A stretch of DNA of 55,656 nt, from positions 1-55,656 of the forward strand of contig CACORD010000004.1 of NCBI GenBank assembly GCA_902629535.1, given 5' to 3'. Shown piece by piece: positions 53,130 through 55,656 of this stretch. Position numbers and translations under genes: made by a program. Below the pieces are notes generated by a model. That model was not told the origin of the DNA. It did no database searches and saw only the letters and a program-made list of their open reading frames with translations. This DNA comes from an uncultured Pelagibacteraceae bacterium (GTDB lineage Bacteria; Pseudomonadota; Alphaproteobacteria; Pelagibacterales; Pelagibacteraceae). How positions within the stretch are numbered: position 1 is the stretch's first letter; every line of letters starts with the position of its first letter.

Positions 53130-54134
53130 TTAATTTTTAAGAAATTCTAATTCTTTTTTAATAATTTTTGAAATTTTAATCTCTTTTTTTAAGTTCTTTG
53201 TGTACCTTTTATATTTATTTTGCCCTGGGTACATAATTTCTTTTATTCCTTTGACTTTAGGTAATTTTTTAACATTTTTTATATTATCTTTAATTCTATT
53301 TTTATAATCTTTCACAAACAAATTTGTTTTAAATGTTATGAATAAGTGTCCAATATTTTGGGGACCACTAAAATCATCAAAAGGATCTTTAACTCTGCCT
53401 GCATGATTTCCACCGGTTAAAACGCCACTTAATATATCAACCATCCAAGCTAATCCAGAACCTCTAAATCCTGCTATAGGTAATTGAACACCCCTAAGAG
53501 CTTTGTTAGGGTCTGTAGTTAGTTTACCAGATTTATCAAGCGCTACACCACTAGGTAGCTTAAGTTTATTTTTAGCTGCAAATCTAATTTTACCTCTATT
53601 TATAATTGAAATGGATGTGTCTAAAATAAAAGGAGCTTTTGAACCACTGGGAGTTCCAAAACATATAGGATTAGTTCCAAATAAACTTTTTATCGCTCCA
53701 TGAGGCGCAATAGCTGGTGGAGCATTTGTATATATCATTGTAACTAAGTTTTTTTTTACTGCTTGCTCCGCGTAATAACCTGATAAACCATAATGCCCAC
53801 TATTTTTCACTGCTACAAGACCAATACCTGTCTTTTTTGCATTAGATATTGCTTTTTTTATTGCAACATCTGCTGCAACAAACCCTATACTATTGTCAGC
53901 ATCTATGAGAGAAATTGATTGGGTAATTTTTTTAATTTTAATTTTTGGTTTGGGATTTATTACTTTTTTTGAAATCCGATCACAATACATTTTAAGTCTT
54001 GAAAGTCCATGACCATAAGCACCAACTAACTCAGCATTTACTAACGCATTAGCTGAAATTAAGGCATGATTTTTAATCAAACCAAATTTTTTTAAAATTA
54101 AAATTATTAGATTCTTACAGTTTCTAACTTTCAT
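53130..54134 (-). CDS. Malate/L-lactate/ureidoglycolate dehydrogenase-family (Ldh_2) protein
   Basis: A 334-residue NAD(P)-dependent dehydrogenase of the Ldh_2 family. Signature parts are AYGHGLSRLKMYCDRI, AVKNSGHYGLSGYYAEQA, NAPPAIAPHGAIKSLFGTNPI, and FRGSGLAWMVDILSGVLTGG. The family includes sulfolactate, ureidoglycolate, malate and piperideine-carboxylate dehydrogenases; none can be chosen here. Unusually, it lies among sugar-modifying genes. It overlaps the methyltransferase gene upstream by 11 bp. Confidence 0.85.
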   Translation of the reverse strand: MKVRNCKNLIILILKKFGLIKNHALISANALVNAELVGAYGHGLSRLKMYCDRISKKVINPKPKIKIKKITQSISLIDADNSIGFVAADVAIKKAISNAKKTGIGLVAVKNSGHYGLSGYYAEQAVKKNLVTMIYTNAPPAIAPHGAIKSLFGTNPICFGTPSGSKAPFILDTSISIINRGKIRFAAKNKLKLPSGVALDKSGKLTTDPNKALRGVQLPIAGFRGSGLAWMVDILSGVLTGGNHAGRVKDPFDDFSGPQNIGHLFITFKTNLFVKDYKNRIKDNIKNVKKLPKVKGIKEIMYPGQNKYKRYTKNLKKEIKISKIIKKELEFLKN

Positions 54135-54816
54135 TATTTATGATCTTATTTAAATCTTCATGTTTTATAATATTCATAAATTCAGAATGTTTATAAAAAT
54201 AATCTTTAAATTTAAGTTTTTGAAAATTAGATGTGCTAATTTTGAGTAAATTGTTATTTTTTCTTTTTAATATTACCCCGATCCCCTCATCAGCTAAAAT
54301 AGTATAAACATCTAAGTTTGGTTTAGTTCTGAATTCTACTAATGCCTTCCAAACATCGCCATTCCAAGTAAAAGACATTCTATTAGGTGTTTGGTACCAT
54401 ATTTTTCTTGGCAAACAATCATGTATTAAAATTACACCATTTTCTCTCAAAAATTCTAGGCTATTGATGATATCTTTTTTAACTTGATCGTAAGTATGAA
54501 GACCATCAATAAATATCAGATCAAATTTTTTAGTATTTGTTAAAAAAAAATCATCACTAGAGGCTCTGTGGGTTCCACCAGAAATAGGATCTACGCCAAT
54601 CTTATTTGAAATGTTTATTTTATCAAAATTTTCATTTTTAAAACAACCTATTTCAAGATAATCTTTGAAGTTTTTAAATTTTATTAAATTATTTATTATC
54701 TCATATCTTCTCGGATAAAGGTTCCAATCATATTTAAGTTTTTTATGAAAATTTTCTTTGAATAAAAGATGAATAATTCTTTTTAGATAATAAATTACTT
54801 TAGTAAATAAATTCAT
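54124..54816 (-). CDS. Class I SAM-dependent methyltransferase (Methyltransf_24-like)
   Basis: A 230-residue methyltransferase. The SAM-binding motif I is DYLEIGCFKNENFDKI, followed by KIGVDPISGG, and FDLIFIDGLHTYDQVKKDI; GVILIHDCLP is a further family segment. A short N-terminal part (Lys-rich) precedes. Substrate is probably a sugar or glycan, from the neighbourhood. It overlaps the glycosyltransferase gene by 4 bp. Confidence 0.85.
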   Translation of the reverse strand: MNLFTKVIYYLKRIIHLLFKENFHKKLKYDWNLYPRRYEIINNLIKFKNFKDYLEIGCFKNENFDKINISNKIGVDPISGGTHRASSDDFFLTNTKKFDLIFIDGLHTYDQVKKDIINSLEFLRENGVILIHDCLPRKIWYQTPNRMSFTWNGDVWKALVEFRTKPNLDVYTILADEGIGVILKRKNNNLLKISTSNFQKLKFKDYFYKHSEFMNIIKHEDLNKIINNES

Positions 54817-55655
54817 TTATTAAATCTATACTTTAATATTGCTGTCAATCTAGCAAGATTTTTTGTTGAGTTTCTAATGTTGAATATTAACAAATAACTA
54901 AAGAATCTAAATAGATAAATAAAAAATCTTTTTATCAATATTCTATTATTTTTTTCTAAATTGAAATAAAGATAAGAAGAATAAACATGAAACATCTGGA
55001 TAATGAAATGATTAATCAAATTATCTTTAACTGAGCTATGTTTTAAATGATAGGCTCTAGATAAAAATGATTTAATAATAGGTAACTTTAAATTATATAG
55101 CTTTCTACAAAGATCATAATCTTCCCAATAAAGAAAATATTTTTTGTCAAATAATTTAGTTTTTTTAATTACTGAATTATTTAAAAGCATAATTGCTGCC
55201 CAACAAAAACTTATGCAAGTATCTCCAAATAAAAGGTTTTTATTTAATTTATTTTCATTTGAATTAGTATTATGAAATTTATCAGCAATTTCTGGCAATA
55301 CTTCGATATGATCTATATTTTTATTTTCCTCATTAACTAATAAGGGAACAGCAATTGCAGTGTTTGGATATGACTCTAAAGTTTTAACAAGATTTACTAA
55401 ATCATTAATTGTAGTTTTGATGTCGGCATTTATCAATAAAGTATATTTTGTATCAACATATTTTAATCCAAAATTATTTGCCCTACCAAACCCCAGATTT
55501 TTTTTTGATTTTATATATTTAATGTTTTTTAATTTTCTAATTTGTTCTACGATTTTTTTATCACAATTCCCATTATCAATGATGATTATTCTTATATTTT
55601 GGAGATTTTTAATACATTCAAAAATTTCATTTGTAACGTCATAAACTACAATTAT
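54813..55655 (-). CDS. Glycosyltransferase family 2 (rhamnosyltransferase-like), truncated by right edge
   Basis: The frame is open from 54813 to the window edge, about 280 residues; the TTG at 55436 is not the true start. The edge-side portion reads IIVVYDVTNE, IIIIDNGNCDK, KNLGFGRANNFGLKY and LLINADIK, the GT2 fold with the donor/metal-site NAD. Downstream are WEDYDLCRKLY and C-terminal hydrophobic and basic stretches. It probably adds sugar to surface polysaccharide. The 5' end lies outside the window. Confidence 0.88.
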   Translation of the reverse strand: MIVVYDVTNEIFECIKNLQNIRIIIIDNGNCDKKIVEQIRKLKNIKYIKSKKNLGFGRANNFGLKYVDTKYTLLINADIKTTINDLVNLVKTLESYPNTAIAVPLLVNEENKNIDHIEVLPEIADKFHNTNSNENKLNKNLLFGDTCISFCWAAIMLLNNSVIKKTKLFDKKYFLYWEDYDLCRKLYNLKLPIIKSFLSRAYHLKHSSVKDNLINHFIIQMFHVYSSYLYFNLEKNNRILIKRFFIYLFRFFSYLLIFNIRNSTKNLARLTAILKYRFNK

Positions 55656-55656
55656 C

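Noticed and set aside
55434..55436. TTG at 55436 as glycosyltransferase start
   Set aside because: The frame continues upstream with clear GT2 motifs (KNLGFGRANNFGLKY) to the edge.

Overview
The window is about 30% G+C, densely coded, with spacers usually under 100 bp and many 1-35 bp gene overlaps. Gene content (NDUFA12 beside a DUF2155 protein, a SUF operon led by an Rrf2 regulator, alphaproteobacterial TyrS/RNase E types, and a tandem SAM-II/SAM-V leader before a betaine/homocysteine methyltransferase) points to a streamlined marine alphaproteobacterium of the SAR11 clade (Pelagibacterales). No rRNA, tRNA, CRISPR array, prophage or insertion sequence was found. No gene-free stretch exceeds 300 bp; the longest (32529-32816) carries the riboswitches.

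Layout. 1-6.8 kb: pepA (cut by the left edge), ndk, purMN, a DUF2066-like secreted protein, hda and aspS. 6.8-13.4 kb: a stand-alone piece of B12-dependent ribonucleotide reductase, NDUFA12, DUF2155, accC-accB-aroQ, thiS-thiG, and an RNase E/G lacking its Zn-link cysteines. 13.5-22.2 kb: mrcA, prfB with its programmed +1 frameshift, an AsmA-like protein, tyrS, anmK and a hydrolase. 22.2-28.5 kb: an IscR-type operator and iscR-sufBCDS-sufU-sufT-sufA, a complete Fe-S assembly operon. 28.5-32.7 kb: a 56-residue small ORF, glnA, ybaK, an EamA transporter, and the riboswitch-controlled methyltransferase.

32.8-41.5 kb is catabolic: an aldehyde dehydrogenase with a Lys-rich N-terminal tail, its DUF779 partner behind a strong hairpin, a hotdog thioesterase, a GYD protein, a second aldehyde dehydrogenase, an FAH-family enzyme, CcdA, an azoreductase-like flavoprotein, a gamma-butyrobetaine-hydroxylase-like dioxygenase and a HisN-type phosphatase. 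41.5-45.2 kb is a minus-strand run of ten small genes, mostly of unknown role (two SMR proteins lacking the coupling glutamate, DUF2798, HCCA isomerase, TPR, NTF2-like, cupin, three hypotheticals). This run is the best candidate here for an undescribed system.

45.2-51.9 kb: cysE-cysK, a VOC protein, a LysE exporter, alternative oxidase-flavodoxin-MsrB, a HisD-family dehydrogenase and a phosphate acyltransferase. From 51.9 kb to the right edge the window enters a surface-glycan cluster: a ColD-like dehydratase with His in place of the PLP lysine, an Ldh_2-family dehydrogenase, a methyltransferase and a family 2 glycosyltransferase cut by the edge.
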